From Candidatus Cloacimonadota bacterium (GTDB lineage Bacteria; Cloacimonadota; Cloacimonadia; Cloacimonadales; Cloacimonadaceae), in contig JAAYWB010000033.1 of the NCBI GenBank assembly GCA_012516855.1, forward strand, positions 1 to 50,103: a stretch of DNA of 50,103 nucleotides, in the 5' to 3' direction. The notes beneath the pieces were generated by a model. That model was not told the origin of the DNA. It worked only from the letters and a program-made list of their open reading frames with translations, and ran no database searches. Shown piece after piece: positions 17,514 through 25,504 of the stretch (within the stretch, counting starts at the first letter, position 1; the number at the start of each line of letters is the position of its first letter). Made by a program: the position numbers and the translations under genes.

Positions 17514-18408
17514 CATAAGTCTCCGCGCTCCTTCCGACCAGGCTTTGCCGTCTCCCCCCATCTGGATTGATTCGCGCTTTATGCTGGCGGTTCAGGAACT
17601 GCATCAGCTGGAAGCGCTGCAATTGCTTTGTCACAAAGGCGAACAACTGGTCGCGGTGCTGCCGCTATATGAAAAAAAGAGCCTGGGCCTGAGGCGGCTG
17701 ATCTGTCCCATGAGTTCTTACTATCAGGGTTTGTGGTTTTTCTGGGAACCGGAGCGTGAGCAGAACCGCAATCTGCTGGACGAACTCAAGGTAACCACGG
17801 AAGTGGCGAAGTGGCTGAAATCCCGCTATAAGCGGATGCAATTCAACCTGTCGCCGCACAATTATGACGTCCGCGGATTCACCTGGCAGGGATTGAAAGT
17901 CTTACCCTATTACACTTTCTCCTACAACAGCGCCAAAGAAATGAAAATGCTGAGAGACGAACGCGAGAAACTGCGTTCCGCCAGGAAACACGATTACAAG
18001 CTGGTGGAGGAATTCCGTCCGGAGGAATTCATCACTTTGATCAAGGACCTCTACGACCGCAAAGAAAAGAGCTTGGGATTGTCCTACAAAGCCTTGCAGA
18101 CTTGGATGGAGCGGTTGCACCGGGATGGCCTGTTGGCTCAGTTCAACCTGATGGAGCAGGACCGCATTGTCAGCACCAACATAGTGTTAGGCGGCATAAA
18201 CGACCAGCGCGGCTATTCCATCATGCGCAGCACCCTTCCCAGTAGCTTTAAAAGTGGGGCGAGCACCTTGCACAGCCTGCTGTTGGTGGAGATGCTCAAG
18301 GATAGGTTTGCCTGCCTGGATTTCTGCGGCGCGAACTATCCTGATGTGGCAAGGTTCAAAGCAGCTCTGGGTCTTGATTTGGAGATGTTCTTCAAGATAG
18401 TGCGCTGA
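17506..18408 (+). CDS. FemAB/GNAT-like acyltransferase family protein
   Basis: The 300 residues resemble the BioF2/FemAB-like branch of the GNAT fold: a degenerate N-terminal half (to about 150) and a C-terminal acetyltransferase-like half. The latter has the typical glycine-containing segment SGASTLHSLLLVEML, then LDFCGANYPDVARFKAALG, matching the family's final strand pattern of an aspartate, a glycine and a phenylalanine-lysine. Such proteins transfer amino acids or acyl groups, often in cell-wall or exopolysaccharide work. Coupling to a receiver-domain gene is unusual. The D-Ala-D-Ala ligase gene follows 33 bases later. Exact substrate unknown. Confidence 0.65.
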   Translation: MYDISLRAPSDQALPSPPIWIDSRFMLAVQELHQLEALQLLCHKGEQLVAVLPLYEKKSLGLRRLICPMSSYYQGLWFFWEPEREQNRNLLDELKVTTEVAKWLKSRYKRMQFNLSPHNYDVRGFTWQGLKVLPYYTFSYNSAKEMKMLRDEREKLRSARKHDYKLVEEFRPEEFITLIKDLYDRKEKSLGLSYKALQTWMERLHRDGLLAQFNLMEQDRIVSTNIVLGGINDQRGYSIMRSTLPSSFKSGASTLHSLLLVEMLKDRFACLDFCGANYPDVARFKAALGLDLEMFFKIVR

Positions 18409-18441
18409 GGCGGTTTATATAAGCTGACAAACAGAGGAAAC

Positions 18442-19398
18442 ATGGAAAGAATAACAGTTTTGAAAGGCGGCGACTCTTCCGAGCGGAAGATTTCGCTGTT
18501 GAGTGGAGCGGCGGTCGCGGAGGGGCTGAGAGTAAATGGTTATGAGGTCACGGAACTTGATCCGGCTGATTTTTCAACCTTGGGCCAAATGATCGAGCGG
18601 ATGCAGGAATTGGAAACCGAGCTCGTCTTTCTTGGTTTGCACGGCGGTTCTGGTGAAAACGGGCAGTTGCAAGCCGCTCTGGACCTCGCTGGATTGCGCT
18701 ACACGGGGTCGGGGTTCCAGGCTTGCGCCCTCACCATGGACAAATACGTGTCAAAACTGATGGCCAGGGAGGAGGGGGTGCCTGTTGCTGACTGGGTGCT
18801 GCTTCGCGGTGACCAATTGGGCGATTATAATGATCCCCGCGACCTTCAGGGCATAGTGGACAAGCTGGGGCTACCCCTGATCGTAAAGCCGAACGATGGC
18901 GGCTCTTCGGTCGGCATCAGCAAAGTGGAGCGTGTAGAGCAGCTTCGGGAAGCATCTCAGCATGCCCTTAAATACAGCTCCAGCGCGCTTTTGGAGCGCT
19001 TCATCCCAGGCCGCGAGCTTACGGCTACCGTGATTGACGGCCAGGCCCTGCCTTTGGTTGAGATCAAGCCACTGAGTGGCTGGTATGATTATGACAACAA
19101 ATACAACGCCGGACGCACTGAGTATCTGGCCCCAGCCCCAATCGAAGAATCAGTGGCCCAATTGATGCAGACATACGCTGTACGGCTGTGGCAGGTTTTC
19201 GGCTTGCGGGGCTACGCGCGGATAGACTTTCGCTATGACGGAGAAAAACCGTATTTCCTGGAAGTGAACACCCTCCCCGGGATGACGACGCTCAGCCTGA
19301 CCCCGATGGCAGCCAAGGCCGTGGGGATCAGCTTTGTGGACCTGGTGGACAAGATAGCCCACCTGGCTTTGGATCAAGATAACACAGAAGCGACATAA
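18442..19398 (+). CDS. ddl: D-alanine--D-alanine ligase
   Basis: Ddl makes the D-Ala-D-Ala dipeptide of peptidoglycan with ATP. The 318-residue length is normal. Motifs: GGDSSERKISLLSG near the N-terminus, LHGGSGENGQLQ (about 70-81), LIVKPNDGGSSVGISK in the ATP-grasp domain, and the metal-binding end FLEVNTLPGMTTLSLTPMA. The ATG follows AGAGGAAAC. A 33-base gap separates it from the FemAB-like gene, so the three rightward genes may be one operon. Confidence 0.96.
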   Translation: MERITVLKGGDSSERKISLLSGAAVAEGLRVNGYEVTELDPADFSTLGQMIERMQELETELVFLGLHGGSGENGQLQAALDLAGLRYTGSGFQACALTMDKYVSKLMAREEGVPVADWVLLRGDQLGDYNDPRDLQGIVDKLGLPLIVKPNDGGSSVGISKVERVEQLREASQHALKYSSSALLERFIPGRELTATVIDGQALPLVEIKPLSGWYDYDNKYNAGRTEYLAPAPIEESVAQLMQTYAVRLWQVFGLRGYARIDFRYDGEKPYFLEVNTLPGMTTLSLTPMAAKAVGISFVDLVDKIAHLALDQDNTEAT

Positions 19399-19444
19399 GA
19401 AACCATCCGTCCCTCCTTAACCCCTGCTAGTTCCCATCTAGCAT

Positions 19445-19490
19445 GCCCCCGCATGATTCCCGCATTTTATGCGGGCATTTGGCGGGAGGC
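19445..19490 (+). repeat. 47-nt dispersed nested palindrome, copy 2
   Basis: GCCCCCGC-N6-CCCGCAT-TTT-ATGCGGG-N6-GCGGGAGGC; the left arm is one base short. It lies in the convergent gap between ddl and the Sel1 gene. The flank GAGGGCTAAG follows about 20 bases later, as in other copies. Confidence 0.85.
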
Positions 19491-19554
19491 AATACAGGGA
19501 AACATCAGCGAGGGCTAAGAACGAACCTGGGTGAACCCGAAATCCGGGATAACC

Positions 19555-19887
19555 TCATTTGTTGAAATAGGAGGTATGCACCCACATGCCACGTTCTTCA
19601 AGCCAGACATCCGCCCGGCTGTTGACCAGGTCTATCTGTTCCTGCGAGAGTTCCTGCATAAGTTTGATCCTGTTGGTATATCCGTCAACGCTGCCGAACG
19701 AACTTGAGAGCATGAACCAGTAATAGGCTTCCAGACTGTCACGCTCCACCCCGCAGCCGTAGAGATAGCACTCCCCGAGTTTGTTCTGGGATTCCGAATG
19801 GTCTTGCAAAGCGGAAAGCCGGAACATGTTGAAAGCGCGCTCCTGATCCATGGACACCGTTTTTCCGCTTTCATACAGGGTGCCCAG
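19555..19887 (-). pseudogene. C-terminal remainder of the Sel1-repeat gene, beyond an in-frame TGA
   Basis: The frame of the upstream Sel1 gene stays open for 110 codons past the TGA at 19888-19890 and continues the repeats without any shift. It reads LGTLYESGKTVSMDQERAF, then LGECYLYGCGVERD, and ends in a non-repeat helical tail. The codon replaced is most simply TGG, since Sel1 units often have an aromatic residue there (the first unit of the same protein has AQYYLG). Either one point mutation truncated the protein or the stop is read through. An ATG at 19857 could start an independent product, but no good ribosome site precedes it. Confidence 0.75.
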
Positions 19888-21075
19888 TCAATACTGCGCT
19901 TCCTTGGAACCCGCCGCCGCTCCTGAAGACAGCCATCTGACAGCTTCCTTTGGATTCGGCCAGGTGCCTTGCCCTTTCAGATACATCAGGCCGAGATAGC
20001 CCTGAGCCTCTGCGTGGCCTTGTTCCGCGGCCAGTTTGAAGTTACGAAAGGCTTCAATGCGATTGACACCGATACCTGTGCCGTGGTATTTATAAAAAGC
20101 CAGGGCAAACTGACCAGGCGCGAAATTCAATTCCGCGGCCCGGCCAAACCATAGCTCGGCTTCCTTCAAGTTTGCCGTGATCCCCGCTTCGGTTCTTTGG
20201 AGATAGTATCCCAAGTTATAGCAAGCCTCGGGCAGATTCTGTTCCGCCGCAAGGCGATAAAGACGCATGGCTTCTGGCAAATTCCTGTATATGCCCCGGC
20301 CCGTGGCATAACACCCAGCCAATTTGAACTGCCCCCAGCTGTAGTTTTGCTCCGCAGCGAGAGCGTACAGGCGGGAAGCTTCATCCTCGTTTTTCAGTAC
20401 TCCCTCGCCATTCATGTAGCAGTTCTCGAGATTCACCAAGGCGGGCGGATGACCCTGTTCCGCAGAACGGATGAACCACTTTATCGCCTTCGCCAAATCT
20501 GGTTTGAAGCCAATTCCCTCTTTGTAGCATCTGCCGATGGCGTTCTGAGCCCTGGAATCACCTTCCGAGGCAGCTTGGCGCAGGTATTTTAGTGCCCTGC
20601 CAACATCAGGGTTATCCTGTTCCAGCAATCTTACCCCGATGATGCCAAGCGCTCTGGATTCACCGGCGGCAACAGCTTTTATGTACCACTTTAAGGCAAT
20701 ATCTGCATCGGCTTGTGTTCCAACGCCTTCCAGATATAGATCTGCGAGAGCCGTCATCGCCTTTGGTACACCGGCAACAGCAGCAAGATGAAACCTGCGA
20801 AACGCCTGCTTTTCATCTTTGCCGACACCCCAGCCCTGGAGGTAACAAAGCCCCAAATAATACTGTGCCTCGTCTACACCACCGTCTTTGGCCAGACGGA
20901 ACAACTTCACCGCCAGAGCTGGATCCTGCTCCGCCCCGTCATCCTGATACAGCGACAATGCCTGTTCAAAAAGCTGTTTGGCTGATTCAGCGGCTTCAAG
21001 TGCCGGATTATTGTAAAGTCCGTCTGTGGCTGCAACGCACACAAGACACACAGCGATGATCAGTAAAGTACGCAA
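19888..21075 (-). CDS. Secreted Sel1-repeat (TPR-like) protein, truncated by an in-frame stop
   Basis: The 395-residue product has a signal peptide (about 1-20, MRTLLIIAVCLVCVAA) and about nine Sel1-like repeats of 36 residues with the pattern A-x-LG-x-x-Y-x-x-G-x-G. Sel1 repeats form alpha/alpha solenoids for protein binding. The TTG start is preceded by AGAGGTG, and a good promoter lies 27-55 bases upstream. The stop TGA falls inside a repeat (AQY-stop-LG), and the frame continues for 110 codons to 19555. The full-length form would be about 506 residues. TGA is a normal stop elsewhere in the window, for example in mnmA. Confidence 0.85.
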   Translation of the reverse strand: MRTLLIIAVCLVCVAATDGLYNNPALEAAESAKQLFEQALSLYQDDGAEQDPALAVKLFRLAKDGGVDEAQYYLGLCYLQGWGVGKDEKQAFRRFHLAAVAGVPKAMTALADLYLEGVGTQADADIALKWYIKAVAAGESRALGIIGVRLLEQDNPDVGRALKYLRQAASEGDSRAQNAIGRCYKEGIGFKPDLAKAIKWFIRSAEQGHPPALVNLENCYMNGEGVLKNEDEASRLYALAAEQNYSWGQFKLAGCYATGRGIYRNLPEAMRLYRLAAEQNLPEACYNLGYYLQRTEAGITANLKEAELWFGRAAELNFAPGQFALAFYKYHGTGIGVNRIEAFRNFKLAAEQGHAEAQGYLGLMYLKGQGTWPNPKEAVRWLSSGAAAGSKEAQY

Positions 21076-21101
21076 TTGACACCTCTCATGCCATGGGTCT
21101 T

Positions 21102-21130
21102 CTTTTATTCAAGCCGGGCAATAATGTCAA
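21102..21130 (-). promoter_or_regulatory. Candidate promoter of the Sel1-repeat gene
   Basis: On the minus strand, TTGACA (complement of 21125-21130), a 17-base spacer, then TAAAAG (complement of 21102-21107). It suggests that the interrupted gene is still transcribed. Confidence 0.55.
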
Positions 21131-21236
21131 GTAAAAATTGCGTTTTCCACAGCGAGAAATCCCTTGACGAAAATAGGACTTACAAAAATGTTGGCGCAAA
21201 ATAGACTCATCTTATTGATAATAGCAAGGAGAAATA

Positions 21237-21554
21237 ATGGTCAAGTTGAGACTGAGAAGGATGGGAGCGAACGACCAGCCCTTTTACCGGATTGTTGCAA
21301 TTGACTCCCGTGTGAGCCGCGACGGCAAGTACATAGAGAGCATTGGCTGGTATGACCCCAAACCCAACCCTTCCAAAATCCAGATCGAAAAAGATCGCGC
21401 CCTGTATTGGCTTGGAGTCGGCGCGCAACCTAGCGACACCGTGCGTTCGCTGCTGCGCAAGGCTGGCATCCTGCAGATCCGGCACGAGCAGAAAATAGAA
21501 AGCAGAAAAGCAGCAGAAAACACACAAGAGGTAAGAAATGAAGGAACTGATTGA
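21237..21554 (+). CDS. rpsP: Small-subunit ribosomal protein bS16
   Basis: bS16 helps assemble the 30S subunit. The 105-residue protein has the family opening MVKLRLRRMGANDQPFYRIVA and the GWYDPKPNP segment; a charged tail of about 20 residues is added at the end. AAGGAG precedes the ATG. It opens a six-gene operon for ribosome and tRNA maturation. The upstream gap has a TTGACG at 21164-21169 but no clear -10. It overlaps the KH gene by 17 bases. Confidence 0.97.
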   Translation: MVKLRLRRMGANDQPFYRIVAIDSRVSRDGKYIESIGWYDPKPNPSKIQIEKDRALYWLGVGAQPSDTVRSLLRKAGILQIRHEQKIESRKAAENTQEVRNEGTD

Positions 21555-21768
21555 GTTCATGGTCAAGGCACTGGTTGACGATCCAAGCGAAGTCAACATC
21601 ACAGAGATTCAAGGCGACAAGATAACTCTTTACGAGCTTCGTGTTTCCAAGACCGATATTGGCAAGGTGATCGGCAAAAGAGGCCGCACCGCTGGCGCCA
21701 TGCGCACCATCATCAACGCCGTCAGCACCAAGCAGGGGAAGAGAGCCGAGCTCGAAATCATCGAGTAG
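21538..21768 (+). CDS. khpA: KH-domain RNA-binding protein KhpA (YlqC family)
   Basis: The 76 residues are one KH domain with the signature VIGKRGRTAGAMR (GxxG loop at GKRG). In Gram-positive bacteria KhpA pairs with KhpB and affects cell length; here no partner is seen. The position between rpsP and rimM is the usual one. AGAGGTAAGA before the ATG lies within the end of rpsP. Confidence 0.93.
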   Translation: MKELIEFMVKALVDDPSEVNITEIQGDKITLYELRVSKTDIGKVIGKRGRTAGAMRTIINAVSTKQGKRAELEIIE

Positions 21769-22278
21769 ATGAAGGTTTCGGACCTGACAGCCGTCGGCCG
21801 TTTAGGCGGAATGGACGCGGACGGTTTCTTCCAGGTGATGGTGAAACCGCATTACCGCAAGATTCTGACTGAAACCGAAGAAATATTTCTGATCTTTAAC
21901 AGCGATAGAGTGTTTTTCGTAACTATTAGTGATAGAGACATATCCGATCGTAAGCTGCGATTGAGATTTGCTGAGGACGGAATAGACAGGGAACGAAAGC
22001 TTCACCGCGAGGTGATCCTGGCGCTACCTCCAGAGGAAGAAGAATCCGACGAACCGGATGAACTTCTGGGCTACACTGTGGTTTTTCAGGACCGCGAAGT
22101 CGGCAAGGTGACGGACTATTTCCACAATAACGCGCAATATGTACTGGTGGTTACCGCTCCCGACGGGACGGAGATACTCATCCCGCAGGTTGACCATTTT
22201 GTCGGCGAGGTAATTCCCAATCCCGGAGTGGTCGTTTTGATCAATGCCGAGAGCCTTTTGGCGACCAGCACCACATGA
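21769..22278 (+). CDS. rimM: Ribosome maturation factor RimM
   Basis: RimM binds bS19 and assists 30S head assembly. The 169 residues show the N-terminal barrel (VGRLGGMDADGFFQV, a loose version of the usual G-x-x-G-x-x-G start) and the PRC-barrel part (LLGYTVVFQDREVGKVTDYFHN, then a typical ILIPQVDHFV near the end). Its ATG directly follows the khpA stop. No Shine-Dalgarno is obvious, so it probably relies on coupling. It overlaps trmD by four bases. Confidence 0.9.
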   Translation: MKVSDLTAVGRLGGMDADGFFQVMVKPHYRKILTETEEIFLIFNSDRVFFVTISDRDISDRKLRLRFAEDGIDRERKLHREVILALPPEEEESDEPDELLGYTVVFQDREVGKVTDYFHNNAQYVLVVTAPDGTEILIPQVDHFVGEVIPNPGVVVLINAESLLATSTT

Positions 22279-22958
22279 AGATAAACGTCCTCACCCTTTT
22301 TCCGGAAGCTTTTGCCAGCGTTCTGGAAAGCAGCATGATCGCCCGCGCCAGAGCCATGAAAGCTTTGGAGGTGGAGTTCACCGATTTCCGCACCTATAGC
22401 GGAAACAAGCACAATCAGGTGGACGACTATGCTTTTGGCGGATTCGCCGGCATGGTGCTTCGCGCCGAACCGGTGTATCAGGCGATCACTGAACTGGTCA
22501 AGGAAAGCTGGGCCCCGGTTGTGTATTTCACCCCTCAGGGGCGCAAACTCGATCAGGCGGTGCTGGAATACTATGCCGGCCTGCCACGCGTTATCTTGCT
22601 TTGCGGACACTACAAGGAAACTGACCAGCGACTGCGCGACCTGGCTGTTTGCGATGAAATCTCCATTGGAGACTACGTCCTTTCGGGTGGCGAGATTCCC
22701 GCCCTGGCTTTCATCGACGGCGTTGCGAGACTCTTGCCCGGTGTTTTGGGAGACATCTTATCCGCCACCAGCGATTCCTTCAGCGCGAGCAGCGATGAAC
22801 TTGGTTTTTCCTGTTACACTCGGCCGGTGAATTGGATGGGGCAGAGCGTCCCTCCGGTGCTGCGTGAAGGCAATCACGCCAAGATTCAAGCTTGGGCCAA
22901 CGAAAGCGCAAAGCGGTTCACCCGGGTGAGACGTCCTGATCTGAAGCGGGGCAAATGA
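22275..22958 (+). CDS. trmD: tRNA (guanine37-N1)-methyltransferase TrmD
   Basis: TrmD methylates G37 next to the anticodon and prevents frameshifting, including on tRNA-Pro(GGG). The 227 residues carry the knot signatures VYFTPQGRKLDQ, LLCGHYKETDQRL and SIGDYVLSGGEIPAL. The N-terminus MKINVLTLFPEAF and the DDYAFGGFAGMVLR loop are typical. The start overlaps the end of rimM (ATGA). Confidence 0.97.
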   Translation: MKINVLTLFPEAFASVLESSMIARARAMKALEVEFTDFRTYSGNKHNQVDDYAFGGFAGMVLRAEPVYQAITELVKESWAPVVYFTPQGRKLDQAVLEYYAGLPRVILLCGHYKETDQRLRDLAVCDEISIGDYVLSGGEIPALAFIDGVARLLPGVLGDILSATSDSFSASSDELGFSCYTRPVNWMGQSVPPVLREGNHAKIQAWANESAKRFTRVRRPDLKRGK

Positions 22959-23611
22959 GCGTCCTTTATATTGCCCTGACGCATCATCCAGTGCTGAACA
23001 AAGCCGGTGAGACCGTGACCACTTCCATCAGCAACCTGGACATCCATGACATTGCCCGGGCGGCTGAAACCTACGGCGTTAAAGCTTATTATATTGTTCA
23101 TGCCGACCCCCGCCAGCAGGAACTGCTCAACAGCATCAGAAACTTCTGGCAGGATCAGGGATTGCCCTATAATCCGCAGCGCAGCCAGGTCCTGGCCCGG
23201 ATTCGCCCCAGCGATTCGATCGATATGTTGATAAACGAGATAACAACGCAGGAAGAAAAGCGTCCGCTCATCGTTACCACGACAGCGCGGAAGCTGCGAG
23301 ACCAGATATCCTTTGGACATCTGAAAACTCTCACCCTAAATGACAGGCCGGTTTTGCTCATATTTGGCACCGGTTATGGATTATGCGATGAAGTTCATCA
23401 AGCGGCGGACCACGTCCTCGAGCCGGTTACAGGCCCGGGGGACTACAATCATCTGTCCGTCCGTAGTGCCGTGAGCGTCGTGTTGGACCGCCTTTCTTCC
23501 GAGTACATATATGGGAGGAACCATGGATATTCTGCACACAGTTGGCAGAGACCAAATCAGAACCGACTTTCCCGAGTATCGCCCCGGCGATACTGTGAAG
23601 GTCCATTATAA
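22955..23611 (+). CDS. SPOUT RNA methyltransferase (Methyltrn_RNA_4, TM1570-like)
   Basis: The 218 residues match the SPOUT family found after or fused to trmD in Thermotoga and relatives. It has the opening [15 protein letters not shown] and the knot segment LIFGTGYGL, then [19 protein letters not shown]. The RNA target is not established. The domain appears to end near residue 185. The last about 30 codons run 89 bases into rplS in another frame and look unlike any domain, so the natural C-terminus may have been lost. Confidence 0.85.
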   Translation: MSVLYIALTHHPVLNKAGETVTTSISNLDIHDIARAAETYGVKAYYIVHADPRQQELLNSIRNFWQDQGLPYNPQRSQVLARIRPSDSIDMLINEITTQEEKRPLIVTTTARKLRDQISFGHLKTLTLNDRPVLLIFGTGYGLCDEVHQAADHVLEPVTGPGDYNHLSVRSAVSVVLDRLSSEYIYGRNHGYSAHSWQRPNQNRLSRVSPRRYCEGPL

Positions 23612-23876
23612 AATCAAAGAAGGCGCGAAGGAACGCATCCAGGTGTTCCAGGGAATCGTGATCCAGAAACGCGGATCGGGAATCTCCAAATCCTTCACCG
23701 TTAGAAAGATATCGAACGGCGTTGCCGTGGAGCGTATTTTCCCGCAGAATTCGCCGAACATCGATAAGCTTGAAATAGTCCGCTATGGCCAGGTGCGCAG
23801 GGCCAAACTCTTTTACTTGCGCCATGCCAAAGGCAAAGCGGGCCGCATCAAAGAGCGCAGACGTTTCACTGCCTAA
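23523..23876 (+). CDS. rplS: Large-subunit ribosomal protein bL19
   Basis: bL19 lies at the 30S-50S interface. The 117 residues include the typical FRPGDTV-like segment [32 protein letters not shown] and a basic C-terminus ending in RRRF. I start at ATG 23523 because GGGAGGAACC lies directly before it; an in-frame start 12 bases upstream has no ribosome site. It is the last gene before an intrinsic terminator. Confidence 0.96.
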   Translation: MDILHTVGRDQIRTDFPEYRPGDTVKVHYKIKEGAKERIQVFQGIVIQKRGSGISKSFTVRKISNGVAVERIFPQNSPNIDKLEIVRYGQVRRAKLFYLRHAKGKAGRIKERRRFTA

Positions 23877-23895
23877 TTGCGAAACACTATCCCTC

Positions 23896-23938
23896 AGAGC
23901 CCCAGACTCACTTCAGAGAAAGGGGCTCTCGTTTTTTT
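23896..23938 (+). terminator. Intrinsic terminator of the rpsP-rplS operon
   Basis: A perfect 8-bp stem AGAGCCCC/GGGGCTCT with an 18-base loop, followed after CG by seven T. Confidence 0.88.
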
Positions 23939-23964
23939 GGCAACATAAACAACCGAGGTAAGGA

Positions 23965-24432
23965 ATGGCCGAACAGCAAGTTGGCTATGTGGATTGGGAG
24001 GACTGGGGCCTTGAACTGGTTATGGAGCGAGGAAAACTCCGCAAGCTGCTTTTTGTGGAGAAAGGCAAGGCAGCAGAAGCCCTGGAGCCAGAAATAGCCA
24101 AAGCCTGCCAGCAGTTGCTGGCCTATCTGAATGGAAATGGCAAGGCTTTCAAGCTGGAGCTTGAACCCATTGGCACGAAGTTTCAACAGGAAGTTTGGAA
24201 CGCGCTTTTGGAAATCCCCTATGGCGAAACCCGTAGCTACAAGCAACTCGCTGAGCGGATCGGTCGCCCCCGCGCTTGTAGGGCGGTGGGGCAGGCCGCA
24301 AATAAGAATCCCCTGCCCATCGTGATTCCCTGCCACCGGTTGGTAGGCTCGAACGGCTCTCTTACCGGCTATGCTGGAGGCATTGAAATCAAACGGCGCC
24401 TGCTGGAACTGGAGCGCAGGCATTTGGAGTAG
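23965..24432 (+). CDS. ogt: Methylated-DNA--protein-cysteine methyltransferase
   Basis: This suicide enzyme moves the methyl group of O6-methylguanine to its own cysteine. The 155 residues have the active site IPCHRLV (about 123-129), the helix-turn-helix with the arginine finger segment RACRAVGQAANKNP, and the Ogt-type region KFQQEVWNALLEIPYGET. No AdaA domain is attached. AGGTAAGGA precedes the ATG. It starts a new transcription unit after the rplS terminator. The next gene, acpS, begins two bases after its stop. Confidence 0.95.
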   Translation: MAEQQVGYVDWEDWGLELVMERGKLRKLLFVEKGKAAEALEPEIAKACQQLLAYLNGNGKAFKLELEPIGTKFQQEVWNALLEIPYGETRSYKQLAERIGRPRACRAVGQAANKNPLPIVIPCHRLVGSNGSLTGYAGGIEIKRRLLELERRHLE

Positions 24433-24434
24433 AA

Positions 24435-24839
24435 TTGATAGTGGGGATAGGAACCGATATCGTGAAAGTGGAGCGTGTGCGCAGACTGCTGGAACGGTAT
24501 CCAAACTTCGTTGAACGTGTTTTCTGCGCGGGCGAAATCACCCATTGCCAGGGAAAAGCGAACCCGGAACAAAGTTACGCCGCCCGTTTCGCCGCCAAGG
24601 AAGCCGTGATGAAAACTCTGGGTACGGGCTGGGACGGCATGGTGAATTGGAGGGACATTGAGGTTTTTACAGATAAAAACGGAAAACCGGGCATTCTGCT
24701 CAGGGGCGGGGCGCTGGAACGTTTGACCGCTCTGGCGGCAGATCGCGTTCACCTGTCCCTGACTCACGAAAAAGAATACGCGCTGGCCTTTGTGGTGCTG
24801 GAAAGGCAAAAGCTTGACAGCTTGCGAGTGTCTGAATAA
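24435..24839 (+). CDS. acpS: Holo-[acyl-carrier-protein] synthase
   Basis: AcpS attaches 4'-phosphopantetheine to acyl carrier protein. The 134 residues show the metal-binding GIGTDIVKVERV at the start, RFAAKEAVMKTLGTG in the middle and LSLTHEKEYALAFVVLE near the end. The start is TTG, with GGAG six bases upstream; a GTG two codons later is the alternative. Confidence 0.95.
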   Translation: MIVGIGTDIVKVERVRRLLERYPNFVERVFCAGEITHCQGKANPEQSYAARFAAKEAVMKTLGTGWDGMVNWRDIEVFTDKNGKPGILLRGGALERLTALAADRVHLSLTHEKEYALAFVVLERQKLDSLRVSE

Positions 24840-24863
24840 TTTACCAAAATTGAGGTGTTTTAT

Positions 24864-25502
24864 ATGCGATGTTTCGTGTTCTTCGGTATTCAGGGTAGCG
24901 GGAAAGGCACACAGGCAGACCTGTTAAGCGACAGCCTGCAGTTCCAGCACGTCAGTATTGGCGATCTCTTCCGGGAGCAAATCTCCCTAAAAACCAAGCT
25001 CGGTTTGCAGGTGAGTGAGATAATCAGCCGCGGTGAACTTGTTCCCGACGAACTTGTATTCGACATCATAGACCAATCGCTGCGTCCAGATCGCAAGGGA
25101 ATCATCTTTGACGGCTTTCCCCGAACTTTGATGCAAGCGGAGTATTTGGTGAAGCACTTCGAGGTGAGGCAAGTTTTCTTCCTTGAACTTTCCGAAGCCA
25201 AGGCCATTGCCAGGATTTCCTCACGTCGAATCTGCCGTGATTGCGGCCAAAACTATAATCTGGTGAGCGATCCACCAAGCGTGGAAAATGTATGCGATGC
25301 CTGCGGTGGGGAACTAATCATACGCAAAGACGATAAACCAGAGGCTATCTCACGCCGTTTGGCTGAATTTTACGAACAGACCCTGGCCTTGAAGGATTTT
25401 TTTGCCGAGCGTGGTCTGCTTTCTGAAGTGGATGCCGGCCAGGAGATCGAAGCGGTGGCTAAAGATATCAGTGAAATAGTGGCATCGCTGCCCGCTGAGT
25501 GA
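24864..25502 (+). CDS. adk: Adenylate kinase, zinc-containing
   Basis: Adk interconverts ATP + AMP and two ADP. From ATG 24864 the protein has 212 residues. The P-loop reads GIQGSGKGTQ (about 7-16), followed by HVSIGDLFR, DGFPRT and RRICRDCGQNYN. Four cysteines (CRDC and CDAC) in the lid domain indicate bound zinc. The P-loop has GIQGSG where most have GPPGAG. The ATG was preferred to an upstream GTG at 24855 because TGAGGTG lies six bases before it. Confidence 0.93.
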   Translation: MRCFVFFGIQGSGKGTQADLLSDSLQFQHVSIGDLFREQISLKTKLGLQVSEIISRGELVPDELVFDIIDQSLRPDRKGIIFDGFPRTLMQAEYLVKHFEVRQVFFLELSEAKAIARISSRRICRDCGQNYNLVSDPPSVENVCDACGGELIIRKDDKPEAISRRLAEFYEQTLALKDFFAERGLLSEVDAGQEIEAVAKDISEIVASLPAE

Positions 25503-25504
25503 AT

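Noticed and set aside
19888-19890. TGA as selenocysteine
   Set aside because: The stem-loop after it lacks the apical bases of a bacterial SECIS, and the Sel1 position calls for an aromatic residue.
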